From Mycogone perniciosa (taxonomy: Eukaryota > Ascomycota > Sordariomycetes > Hypocreales > Hypocreaceae): a stretch of DNA of 64,000 nucleotides. Of the stretch, positions 47,210 through 58,076 are shown piece after piece (within the stretch, counting starts at the first letter, position 1; every line of letters starts with the position of its first letter). The position numbers were made by a program, and so were the translations under genes. A model generated the notes under the pieces. The model made no database searches, had not been told where the DNA came from, and saw only the letters and a program-made list of their open reading frames with translations. The DNA lies in assembly GCA_025331125.1 (NCBI GenBank), contig JAOALB010000001.1, positions 434,001-498,000 of the forward strand. Reading direction: 5' to 3'.

Positions 47210-48376
47210 CTGTCTGGTTACCAACGTTGTTTGACGACTTTGACTCGTCGAGACGGCATATAGATTGACGAATATCTACCGCTGTAGATTGTTCAATCAG
47301 ATGAAAAAGAAAATCACAAAAAAAAAATCAGCAGCAATGTGTTGCTCCCCCGCCACGAGAAGATACCATACCTCGCGACATAGTTCATGTATTTATTTTA
47401 GAAGGGGGCGATTCGTGTGAGCCAGGGTATAAGTGGTGGCTTACACACAAGGGATTTGATTACTGTGGAATCATTATAATTGCTTGGCGAGGAGAGATGG
47501 AAAAAAGCGAGGCCTTTGGACACCTTTATAGGATCTGTTTAGGCTTGGCATATGGACCAGTGCTATATCAAGAGAGCTGGTTCCCTGGCGTTGGGCTCCA
47601 AGGTGGCCTTGCAGTCGATAAGAAGGAAGGGGTTTGGCTTTGAGCAGCATTAGCTTTGTATAAATAGGTACCAGTGCAACTTGTGAATCAATAAAGTGGT
47701 TTTTTCAATCATATTTGTCAAGGGTAATGCAATTGATGTCTTATACAACCAGATAGATGTGTTTGCGGGTGGCGTACATAACGTGTACGAATACTAATGA
47801 AGAGCGGATGAACAAACAAACAGTCTTTCAACCAAACATTACATTAAAGACCACCTTTGAAGAATACTATTAATGCAGTTTTACACATGAATCTTAGCTT
47901 GAACTCTTTTAGATATACATGTATAAAAGATGATCATCCAAGTTCAAAGCAATAGTATATGCAGGGTAGAGGGAGTGTTTATACCAGGTATAATAGATAT
48001 CGCCATGCAATCACTAATCAAAGCCTGCAACTGACTTCATCACCCATCGTACTGAATCGTCGTTTCATCAGGAACACGTTATTGAAAACTACGATTACAT
48101 TCGGACTCGCACCTCGGTGGCTCAATGAAAAAAAAAGCTTCACCTTGCGTCATTAATAGGGACTCGGACTCGTAGTTTTTTTGCTTGTCCATTGATGCGA
48201 TACCTGATATGAATCATCCTTACACGCCGCAACCGAAATGCAAGAGCCGGCCAATCCAGCGACTAACTTCCCATTCCACCGTTTTCCCTGAATCTGAGGA
48301 AGGAGGTTTTTCCGCGCTCTATAGATCGCATCGGGACTTAATCATGCCTTTTGTCTTGAACCCCCACACAAACACT
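47210..48376. other. Spacer between convergent genes
   Basis: 3' flanks of the large nuclear protein (+) and uL14 (-). It is AT-rich with no supported gene. Confidence 0.6.
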
Positions 48377-49293
48377 TTACATCACGACACCGGAGTTGCT
48401 GGCAATACGCTGAAGGAACGTGTTAGATCGGAATGCGTGGATATCTGGGACGGGCTGTTGAACTTACAGGCCACAGCTCAGCGGCCTCCTTGCCGACAGG
48501 GCCAGTGATGGCAGAGCCCTTCATCTCACCCTTGGGGTTGACGATCTGCGAATATTCAATTAGCCTATACCCAACCAGAACCTGCCCAGACCATGCGACG
48601 GTCTACGAAACTCCTGAATCGTCGCTCCGAAGTCTGTGGGGCCACCTTGTCGAAGGCAGGGCGTAGGGAAGGTTGACGTACAACACCAGCGTTATCCTCG
48701 AAGTACAGGAAAACACCGTCGAATCGCTTCCAGGGCTTGGATTGCCGGACAATGACGGCGGGGTGAACCTTCTTTCGCAGCTCAGGCTTTCCCTTCTTGA
48801 CGGTGGCCATGACCATGTCACCAACACCGCCGGCGGGCAATCGGTTCAGGCGGGCACCGATACCCTTGACGGAGATGATGTAGAGGTTTCGGGCACCCGA
48901 GTTGTCGGCGCAGTTCATGACGGCACCGACTGGGAGACCCAGGGTCATCTTGAGCTTGCCACCGGGGGCACCACGACTGCACACAAACACTTTGTCAGCC
49001 CAATGCCCTCATCACAGCTATTTCGAAATCTCCTCCTCGTGTGATTCCCTCGATAAAACTTCATATCATTCGTCGCCGGCGAAATGTCGTAACCGCAGTC
49101 GATCCTTCCGTTGGCAGCGTGCATCGCAAGCGATTGATGCCTCGTCAATTCACGGCGAGCAAAGCTGGATCATCGTGCCACAGAAACCAAAATTGCCATC
49201 CCCTCCCAAAACCGCCATATCCCCCTCTTGCCCGGCTGATCGCTGCATTTTTCGAGAAAGGTAATTCAGGGCAACTTACGATAGCTTGGCCAT
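48377..49293 (-). CDS. RPL23: 60S ribosomal protein uL14 (L23 of yeast)
   Basis: Exons complement(48377-48409, 48468-48545, 48682-48976, 49280-49293), 139 aa. The first exon is only 14 nt (MAKLS) and is separated by a 303-bp intron; the last is 33 nt (RIASNSGVVM). Spliced, it gives SRGAPGGKLKMTLGLPVGA, NCADNSGARNLYIISVKGIG, then KKVHPAVIVRQSKPWKRFDG and [20 protein letters not shown], ending ITGPVGKEAAELWPR. These are textbook uL14 elements, and the length equals that of the family. uL14 sits on the 60S intersubunit face, contacts 18S rRNA and is the docking site of eIF6. The intron after a few codons is typical of fungal ribosomal-protein genes. Confidence 0.98.
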
Positions 49294-49965
49294 TGTGTCG
49301 GAGTGTTTGGGGGCGTTAAGTCGTTAGAAACGTGCCGAGTCGCGGATTGCCGTCGTGAACTGAAGCTTTTCAGGGTAAATTTTCCTATGCGATCTGTGGG
49401 GTGGGAAACCCTACGAGAAGCGAGTGCTTGTGCACGTGACGATACCAGCATATCGATGGGGATTCAGTGAGGTGGCCAATGAGAGCCTGGTTCGCCTCCT
49501 CTTGCGGCTCACCAATTTTAGAAGAATTATCCTGCCCCACCTTATCATCATGATGTCGCAGTCGCGCATTCCCGTGCATTCACTTCAATGTTGACTTCCG
49601 AGACGCATCGCGACAATGCGTATTTCGTCATGACAGGGACGCAGAGATGACCTGTGGGCTCGTATCAGTCCATCCGATTTTTCAGTGCTCCCGCTATCGA
49701 CGATAGAACTATGGGCCAGTCAAACGGAAGGAAAACGGGAGATGAAGGCCTCTGTGGTTTTTTACTTGGCTATGCAACAAGCGATTCTCGTCCGAATAGG
49801 CCACCACAAGTTCCAGCTCGTCCGATCTTTATGTACAGAAGTGGTGGAGGAATCGTGCTAATTTACTATCATCTCAAAATATTGCTGGCGACAGGCCAGA
49901 CATGAACTTCCTCGAATCTTGACGACTCGAAGCGTGACGCTTTGTTGATGATGTCTCCCTGCTGG
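49294..49965. other. Upstream region of uL14
   Basis: Promoter side of uL14 and 3' flank of the small acidic gene; no other gene is supported. Confidence 0.6.
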
Positions 49966-50262
49966 CTATTTTTTCGTGTCCTCATTGTCCACCACCTCCC
50001 AGTCGTCGCCTTCAGATTCGTTGGTATTTGCCTTTTTGGCTTCCTCTTCCTCTTCCTCTTCCTCGACTTGCTCGGTCTCTACATCTCCCTCGTCGTCGTC
50101 TTCCTCCATGTCTCCGTTGCCACGCCGCATCAACCTGTCTGCGAGCTCGTCCTCGTCCTCAAGCCATCGGTCCATACAGGGGCTATTAACGTTAATATAC
50201 TGGTCTTGTTGGAATTGGCGTAATACCTCTTACTTTGAATCGTTCTTATCCTTGTCAGCCAT
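49966..50262 (-). CDS. Small acidic protein, 81 aa (unknown)
   Basis: Exons complement(49966-50182, 50234-50262). The start MADKDKNDS lies in a 29-nt first exon; the 51-bp intron (gtaaga...aatag) joins DS|NPCMDRWLEDEDELADRL in frame. The second half is almost pure acid (DMEEDDDEGDVETEQVEE and a Glu run), ending EGDDWEVVDNEDTKK. Net charge is strongly negative; no membrane segment and no signal peptide. The WEVV tetrapeptide flanked by Asp/Glu resembles an Atg8-interacting (AIM/LIR) motif, but such matches arise easily in acidic tails. I do not recognise the family. Coding status rests on the clean splice, the conserved-looking first exon and stop placement; a single-exon form starting at MDRW is the alternative. 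Confidence 0.62.
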
Positions 50263-50904
50263 ATTGAGCAGGCCTTGATATTGTCTTGGGTTGCTGGTGA
50301 TGTGATTTGATTGATGCTTGTTTACACGCTGCAAAGAATTGAAGCCACCCCCACGTCTTCGTTGGAGGGGGAAGCAGGCCTTCTTAAGCTTGCTCATTTA
50401 GACTGCTGCTAGACTTTTTTTTCACAAGGTAGAAGGCTGTTCCAATTGGTATATCTCATCTGCTAATCTGGGAGTATCGTACGGGACGATATTGTGACGC
50501 AGGATCAAACCGCAACTCGCCAATCACGCCACACCACATCTCCATGCGGCTCTTCCTCCCACGCGTCATGACTGGCCGCGTAATGCGAAGAAGCGCATCG
50601 TGAAAAAGTATGTGGGTGCATTTTCGTCTTGGCCAAATCATGGGGGAAATACAATGGGCTAAAAACTTTACCCATTGCTAACAAAACGCTGTTTCGTTGG
50701 GAGGCTCCCGGGTTGAGACGGGTTTCTCTAAGAGCCCGCAGGCGATGAAGTCACTCAACCGCGGCCCCTGATAGGGTTGTACAAATTCCGAGCTCGGTAA
50801 AGGTCTAGATTCCCATGTGCTTCATGGTTTGTAGCGGAGTGTCAATACAAGTCACCGAAATTGATTTCGTCATGTTTATTGAAAGGCTAATATCACATGG
50901 CGCA

Positions 50905-50996
50905 GTGATGTACGAAGTAGACTCCGAAGTCCACGGCGTTCCTGAGACCTTAGACCAGTCACGGTGGTCTAGGTGCCTTTATACTTCGTACATCAC
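50905..50996. repeat. 92-bp imperfect foldback element
   Basis: The outer arms are GTGATGTACGAAGTA (50905-50919) and its exact reverse complement (50982-50996). Nearer the centre ACCTTAGACCA faces TGGTCTAGGT, again nearly complementary. The outer arms contain the TACGAAGTA/TACTTCGTA word found alone elsewhere in the window. Confidence 0.7.
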
Positions 50997-51480
50997 GAAG
51001 GTTCCAGCTAGTCACAGGTGAAAACAAGCTCTCCAGGGCGTCGGTCCAAAAGATACAAGTCTTTGAGAGGATTCTGATTAGTGGAAGTCCCTTGCAGTTA
51101 GTTAATCTATCATGCTAGGCAAATACTTGTCAGTCTTCAACTGGCTGATGACTATGACTAGACATCCTTGTTCAGACGAACTGACAATTTGTATTGCTAA
51201 GAGGCTTCTTACTTATCCAGCATGCAAAAGGTCCATATCCCTGTCCAATGGTTTCCTCTTCCTGTCGACGTCATTCATAGAACAGAATGTAACAACCCAG
51301 CCTGCAGCTTGCTGCCCCTCATTATGTGCGGGGCGAGATGGGAGATGGAGGAATGGACTCTTTTTTTTTCTTCACAGGAGAAGACGTGCACTTCAACTTC
51401 TTGTCATAGACTCTCATGTCCCGCATCAATTGGAAGTTCAATGCATTTAAGTACTGTGGCAGTCATGGAAGAGACGGGTG

Positions 51481-51526
51481 GGGGCCAAAAAGAGGGCCAA
51501 AAGAGGGCCAAAAAAAGACCAAAACA
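51481..51526 (+). repeat. Tandem repeat of about 11 bp (GAGGGCCAAAA)
   Basis: About three to four copies, GGGCCAAAAA / GAGGGCCAAAA / GAGGGCCAAAAAAA / GACCAAAA, immediately before copy B of the dispersed repeat. Confidence 0.75.
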
Positions 51527-51546
51527 CATAGATAGAAATAATAGGT

Positions 51547-51722
51547 GTTAACTGACAGAGTATTCGGAACTTTTGCTGTTGTATCATAGTAGTGTATAGT
51601 AAATGATTGCTGGATGAAATTCATCTATAACAATGAGATTTATCTGTAGCAATAAGAGCAATAATTGTGGTAATCAGAGTTATTAGCTGTGGCAATGTAG
51701 ATGTTTTATTGCCACCCGCTTG
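51547..51722 (+). repeat. Dispersed repeat, copy B (about 176 bp)
   Basis: It starts GTTAACTGACAGAGTATTCG and ends GTTTTATTGCCACCCGCTTG, matching both ends of copy A at 2341-2507 in order and spacing. The interior again has units like CTGTAGCAATAAGAG and CTGTGGCAATG. Two copies of the same length with conserved ends support a mobile origin; no coding capacity. Confidence 0.65.
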
Positions 51723-52809
51723 GGAGGTCCGAAGACCGACGGAAAGGTGGAGCATGGCTTCGGAGGTGCCCCGCAACCGACATTTCTCATGCACCGACAA
51801 CGTTTGTATGCTACCGGCCACTAGGGTCTATCTATTATTAAGTATTACGAGTGTATTCCAAACGTCATCCATCTGACAGCATTCGAAGCTAGATGACTTG
51901 AAAAACACTTTAATAAGGGAGGTCAGTCTCGACGCGCCCGATATCAAGAACGAACGGGCCAAGAACGCTACACGCGCAACTACAAGTCAAAACGACTTAT
52001 TGGATCTCAAATAAAGCTATGGCAAGCAAGGCTGATAGGGCTGCACATTGCTGTTGGTGGTGGTGTTGGAGTTAACAATGTGAAAGGAGAGCGCGGATGG
52101 ATATTGGTCGGTCTGGGTAGGGCATGGAACGAACTGAAGTAGTAGTGCTAGTAGTGGCACAAAACTCAGTTGGCCGGAAAGCCATCCTCTCCGATTACCA
52201 GTACGCTATGAGGCTTCAGGATAACAAGCTCGTGGTTATCAGTGCGGCCGGGAGGGCACCGTCGCATCCGTTTGAGCTGGCCTGCCAGGTGCATGCCTTC
52301 TTTCATCGTCATAGGCTCGTTCTCGATGCTGTAAGGAACAGAAGAGTGTAAACTGTGCGGAACGGACAGGCCGGAGCCGTGGCTAAACACGTTTATTAGT
52401 GGCTGGACGAAGCAGTAGTATGCCAATTAGTCACCAATTGGCTCTAAACCGAGATCTGCTAATCCCGTAAAAATCCCCGCCTGCGATCAACCTGGGCGCT
52501 GAGACGTAAGAGCCCCCCCACTTAAGAGGTTCAGCCCAGAGCCTGTCCCGCTCGTCATTACTCATTGCATTGCATCTTTTTTGTCTTCAATCATGTTCAA
52601 CTGATTTGCCAAGTCGCATATTATTGAGCGTCATACCGGCAATTGCGACGTCGGGCTGGCTCGATATTAGTACGTCTTACGATCCGCGCGATCTCGGACC
52701 ACCTGCAGGTGATGTTCCGCTGTCAGATGATCGACTCGCACCCGAGTCCTGCGCCATTAGTCTTCGAAGCCCTCGCACTTTGCTATCCTCCTCGAATGCG
52801 CGACTAAAG

Positions 52810-55781
52810 ATGTCGACCCCGTTTGACTTCAATAGTATGGCTGAGCGCCAGGACGCTCTTACACCCTCTGTTCCATCGCCGCAATCCCAAGGCAGACAGG
52901 AAACAATCTCTTCACCAACGCACCATTCGAGCAATGTCACCGTTTACCAGACGACTGGACCAGACGCTCACACCGGCCCGGCCCTGGCTCCTGGGGGCTC
53001 GGGGGCTCCTCTCTTGAATCCTAGGTCCTGTGTGACATGTCGCCGTCGCAAGGTGCGCTGCGACAAGCAGATGCCATGCTCCAACTGCCGGCGCGCTCTG
53101 ATCCCTTGTGTCTTCCCAGCGCCCGGTCGCGCTCCGCGCCAACCTCGACCCAAAGATCCGAATGCGCCCCCAAAGACTACGAGCCAGCGAGAGGTGGAGC
53201 TGGTCAAGCGGTTGAAGAAGCTGGAAGGGATAGTGGAAGAGCTGAGCGGACAGATCGACATTGATGCTGGGGCCAGGCTTCCATCGGCGGCCGGCTCGCC
53301 CGGTCAAGCGCATTCTACAACCGGCGGCACACCGAATGCCCAAAGACACCCATCCAGCAGTCTAGATACGCTTATTACTAATAATTCAAGCCCCAGGGAT
53401 AATGACTCCATCGGCGACGGCAGCGAAGGCGTGAAGAGAAGGGACATTCATAAACAGTTCGGGCGGCTGGTATTGGATGATACCAAAGGAACCACACGAT
53501 ACGTCAGTAGTGGATTCTGGTCCAAATTAAACGACGAGGTTGGTTTCTCTGCGTGATCTGGACACCACGTTGCGCGCGGTTGGAGCTGACAGAATATGGT
53601 AGCTGGATGCAATTCGTGAGGAGACACAAAAGCTTACCGACGAGGATGCCGATGATTCCGATTATGAGGGGACACCTACAGATTCGCCTGCCACAGTAGT
53701 AGGCTCATTTCATGATCACCATGCTTTCATCCTTGGATATCGGTCGGCAGATGTCCAGCTCCACAAGTGTCATCCATTGCCGTCTCATGCTGCATTCTTG
53801 TGGTCCGTATATCAGGAAAACGTCGACCCATTGGTCAAAATCCTACATCTTCCGACAGCCGAGATTTTACTGCGCGACGCTCGAAAGAATCCCGAAAGGC
53901 TTACTCCGAGTAATGAGGCCCTGGTTTTTGCCATTTACTACGGTGCTATTGTCTCTCTGGAGCCAGAAGAAGTATGCTCCATTAATGAAGCAATGTTCTC
54001 ATAATGGGAATGCAGGCTAACAGAATTTCTTGTAACAGGTTCAAAGAAACTTCCGCACCAGCAAGGATGAGTTGGTGTCGCAATATCGATTCGCCTTGGA
54101 GCAGTGTCTTGCCAAGGCGAACTTCTTGGCGACCTCGGATATCACTGTTATTCAAGCCTTCACCGTCTTCCTAATTGTTGTCAGACGACATGACGAAAGT
54201 CGGTTTTGTTGGTCTCTAACAGGCTTGCTGATTCGAATTGCACAAGGGATGGGCCTTCATCGCGATGGAACCAACTTCGGGCTGTCTCCCTTTGAGACAG
54301 AGATGAGACGACGCCTTTGGTGGGCGATTATGACCCTGGATCTCCGGTCCGCAGAGGAGTTAGGCTCTGATATGACAGTCGGCGACCGTAGCTTTGACAC
54401 TCACATGCCGACCAATATAAACGACGCAGACATCAGTCCCACGAGTACCGAATTCCCAGAGGCACGGGAAGGAAGATCGGACTGTGCAGTCTCGCTAGTG
54501 AGATATGAAGTATGCGACTTGGCAAGACGTCTACTCAATGCATCTTCTGCCAATGCGTCACTTTGCCCCAGGATTGAGGAGAGCACAGTGGCAGACAAGG
54601 AACGCATGATCATCGATTTATACCAACGAGTTGAGCACATGTTTCTTAGACATGTTGTCGGCGAAATGGATGCCTTATACTGGGTTGCGGCAGTGATTAC
54701 TCGTATCATAATGGGGAAGATGTGTCTTGTCATCTACCAGCAAATGCTCTTCCCAGGCTCCGAACACGAACTATCGGAGGAAAGCCGCCAGCGCATCTAC
54801 ATTGCTGCGATTGAGGTGATTGAGTACAACCACAAGCTGAACACTGACCCCAGGTGTAAGCAATACCGCTGGCTATTCAAGACGTATACAAATTGGCACG
54901 CTATCGCTTATACACTTATCGAAACCTGCCGGCGCCCGTGGACGGCCCTCGTTGAACGTGGCTGGGAGGCATTAAATGGCTACGACACGGATCCGGTTGA
55001 ATATGCCAGGAGAACCGACCACGCCGCCGTCTTCCTTCCACTGCGCAGGCTGTTTATCAGAGCTAGAAGGCATCGTGAATCAGAGCTTTTACGTCTCAGG
55101 GCTGACCCTGATGAAGTCCGCCAGTTGGACTTCTCAGAGCGAATGAACCCTGCACATGCACGATTTGGACCTGTTCCTGGTGCAGAGAATAGGATGGAGG
55201 AAGTCAGGGGGAAGTGGCGAGTGTTGGTTTGCCCAGATGGTGCCAGCCCTGACCCGTTCCCCTCGTGTCTACAAACTCCAATGAACCCCCTTGCATGCGA
55301 GGAGCCCTCACCATCACACCTTCAACCTTCTCAGCATGTTCCAGCATCGGCTGGTAACAATAATCGACCCCCCATGGGTCTCTCAGATGTCACCATGGAA
55401 TACATGAATGAATTCATGAATCAGCCAAACTTTACCATGGCTGAGCTCTGGTCGGTAAACCAAGTGGGCATGAGCACGGCACCTGATGTCAACAATTTGG
55501 ATATTTCCACCAATACGACAGGCTCTACAGCTCCTCAAAGTCAGCCGTCTGCGAGTGATGTCTTGCGACAGCAGGCACTGCTACTACGAACACAGCCTCC
55601 AAAGGATGATCATATGCCACCGTATCTTTGGTCTGACCCGTTTACATCAGTGAATATGAGGTTTGAGGACAAATCCGGAGAAGATTTGGATATGTTGGGG
55701 GATGACTTCAACTGGCATGATTGGAGTCAGAGCATTCGAGGCCTGGAAATGGATAGCACAAAATCTGGGAAAGGCTGGTGA
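52810..55781 (+). CDS. Zn2Cys6 transcription factor with fungal-specific middle homology region
   Basis: Exons 52810-53538, 53603-53971 and 54039-55781, 946 aa. Start chosen at MSTPFDFNSMAE; the frame is open 80 codons further up, without resemblance to anything. The binuclear zinc cluster is complete: Cys74, 77, 84, 90, 93 and 100 in CVTCRRRKVRCDKQMPCSNC. A linker and a short coiled coil (VELVKRLKKLEGIVEELSGQ) for dimerisation follow. The fungal_trans domain runs about 290-680, with VIQAFTVFLIVVRRHDESR, IRIAQGMGLHRDG and ETEMRRRLWWAIMTLD. The acidic, Pro/Asn/Gln-rich tail is a plausible activation region. It is a nuclear DNA-binding regulator, probably of metabolism. No target is evident, since the neighbours are housekeeping genes. 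Intron 1 has a weak donor (gttggt). Confidence 0.93.
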
Positions 55782-56415
55782 CCTCAATCAGGTCTATTGT
55801 TTCGTGACTATCATCGCGCAGTTGCATGACCGGAGGATAGAAGGATATGAATCGGAGTATTTAGGTAATCTTTTTGATACCCTAGGCGGGTGCGGTGGTT
55901 CTTATGGGGTATACACATGTGATCGACGATTTCCACTCTATGTCTAATGGTATTATGTTATTATCTGATTCATTAATACTCATGATTGAGTAGAAGCCGC
56001 AAATAAACAACCATTTAAGTACGTCCGTATCATGCATATCCAAACCAACTACTCTGGACTGGGAATATGATTGACAATGCAAAAACAAACGAAAACAGAG
56101 ACATTCTTGAGAAAACACGCCTTCAATAACGGTAATGCCATTTGCAATGCTACAAACAAAACCAATTATTATTACTAGTTCGTATGTGAACAGGTATTTT
56201 CCCGAACTTCGTCACAATTCAACTCCAGGGTAGCACGCATAGATTGTAGGTCATGTGATCCAGCACGTTGCGATAAGATGGAAGTTGCTTATCGTATGAG
56301 CCCAAAAGCTTATCGCAGTTGCCTAGGTAGAGGAGAGTAGGTGGACGATTGGATGTCTTCAGACAACTTTATCCTACAGCTCCCTTGAACCATAATTCCT
56401 CGCTATTCCAACGCC
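55782..56415. other. Spacer between tandem plus-strand genes
   Basis: 3' flank of the zinc-cluster regulator and promoter of cactin; no other gene seen. Confidence 0.6.
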
Positions 56416-58076
56416 ATGGACCCTGGACGTCGGGCAAGGATTGCTGACTCGAAAGCCTCTGGCAGCCGGGACATCACTGCACCACGGGTTGATTCCAGCA
56501 ATCGCATATCCAAGCCAGCTCGACCAGGCCCGTCAACAGCTTCTCGCAATGCCGCCAAATACCTTTCGCAAGATGAACAATCTCGACAGTTCGTAGCCGA
56601 CGAAGACAAGTTCGTGTTGAAGCAATCCAAGAAAAAAGCCGACATTCGGGTTCGCGAAGGCCGGGCGAAGCCCATCGATTTTCTTGCCTTCAACTTGAGG
56701 TTCATCGACCTGGAACGCGATGTCTTCGATGATGACGATGGTGACGATGAGATTGAGGTGGCATCTCCTTCAAAAGTTATCCAAGATCTGGCCTCGGCCG
56801 CGCAACTTGTGGAACTCGACTCGGATATTGCATCTTACCACATCCTCGAAACAGACTCTAGAAACAGGCAATACTGGGAGGCCTTGCGAACGCTTTGTGC
56901 AGACCAGAAGGTGAAGCTCGATCCGCAGGGACACGAGGGGAGAGTAGTGAGCAGCGTTGCGGGTGATATCGACAAGATCTTGGCACCAAAGACATACGAG
57001 CAACTCGAAGCTCTCGAGAAGCAGATCAAAGCGAAGTTGCGGTCGAACGAGGATATCGATACCGACTACTGGGAGCAGCTGTTGCGGAGCCTCAACGTTT
57101 GGAAGGCGAAGGCAATCCTCTCTCAGATAACGGATGAGATCAACAAGAAAAGAGGCTATCGTCTGGCAGAACGTGGATATGAACCGGCCAGAGGTTCCAA
57201 GCAGGCCAACGCTTCGTCGACGAGCAACTTGACTGGCGCATCAACTTCGTCAGACTCTTCAAGGACGACGGACCTAGCCCAGACTGGAAACGAAGACGTC
57301 TCACAGGCTACAATGGCCTTATACGATCGAGAAGCCGCCCGTGGTGTGTCTGAGAACGAAGAAATCTTTGCGGCCGAAGAAGCCGTACCTGGTAGTTCGA
57401 AACCTCAATGGACTGAAAACTACCGCGCACGTAAGCCTCGCTATTTCAACAGAGTTCAGATGGGCTACGAATGGAACAAATACAACCAGACACACTATGA
57501 CCACGACAACCCACCACCGAAGGTTGTGCAGGGATACAAGTTCAACATTTTCTATCCGGATTTGGTTGACAAGACCAAGGCGCCGACCTTCAAGATCATC
57601 CGTGAACACGGAAGAAGACGAGGGGAATCCTTTGCTGCAGCCGGCAAAGAAGACACATGCCTTATCCGGTTCATCGCTGGACCTCCGTACGAGGACATTG
57701 CATTCCGCATCGTTGATCGCGAATGGGACTACAGCGCGAAAAAGGAGCGAGGCTTCAAGAGCTCCTTTGACAAGGTACGTTGCCTCTCGTATTATCATCC
57801 ATTGCCATGCTCTCGTCGCTTTGGCCCGGTCCTCCCGTTTCAGCGCCACCATAACGCCACAAACTTGGGACAGCCGCCATCCGCGCGGTTCTGTTGGTTC
57901 AAGTCCGCATCACCCTTGACCCTGTCAGACTAACAATGACAACCATCTCATGTAGGGCATTCTACAGCTGCATTTTCAGTTCAAAAAGGTAAGTGGAAAC
58001 TTGCATCTAAGCGAATGCGAACTCAAGGGGAATGCGTCATGACTGACATGTCATGAAGATTTTTTACAGAAAGTAA
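56416..58076 (+). CDS. cay1: Cactin (spliceosome-associated protein)
   Basis: Exons 56416-57774, 57956-57988 and 58059-58076, 469 aa. The conserved C-terminus is rebuilt from two micro-exons: 33 nt (GILQLHFQFKK) and 18 nt (IFYRK, stop). The mid domain (about 75-240) contains KPIDFLAFNLRFIDLE and YWEALRTLCADQ. The cactus-binding C-terminal domain (about 345-469) contains RVQMGYEWNKYNQTHYDHDN, PPPKVVQGYKFNIFYPDL, EDTCLIRFIAGPPYEDIAF and WDYSAKKERGFKSSFDK, nearly invariant across eukaryotes. Cactin is a nuclear protein needed for splicing fidelity (Cay1 in S. pombe). The N-terminus lacks the long RS-rich extension of animal cactin, as expected for a short fungal form. Confidence 0.96.

Larger units (their letters stand above)
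50263..52809. other. Gene-poor spacer with several small repeats
   Basis: No ORF with family features. It holds a 92-bp foldback (50905-50996), a purine-rich tandem repeat (51481-51526) and copy B of the dispersed repeat. The 240 bp before 52810 stay open in the frame of the next gene but look like leader sequence. Confidence 0.6.

Noticed and set aside
52570..52809. 80-codon upstream extension of the Zn2Cys6 regulator
   Set aside because: Open frame but no resemblance to regulator N-termini; the Met at 52810 (MSTPFDF) is the more natural start. Not excluded.
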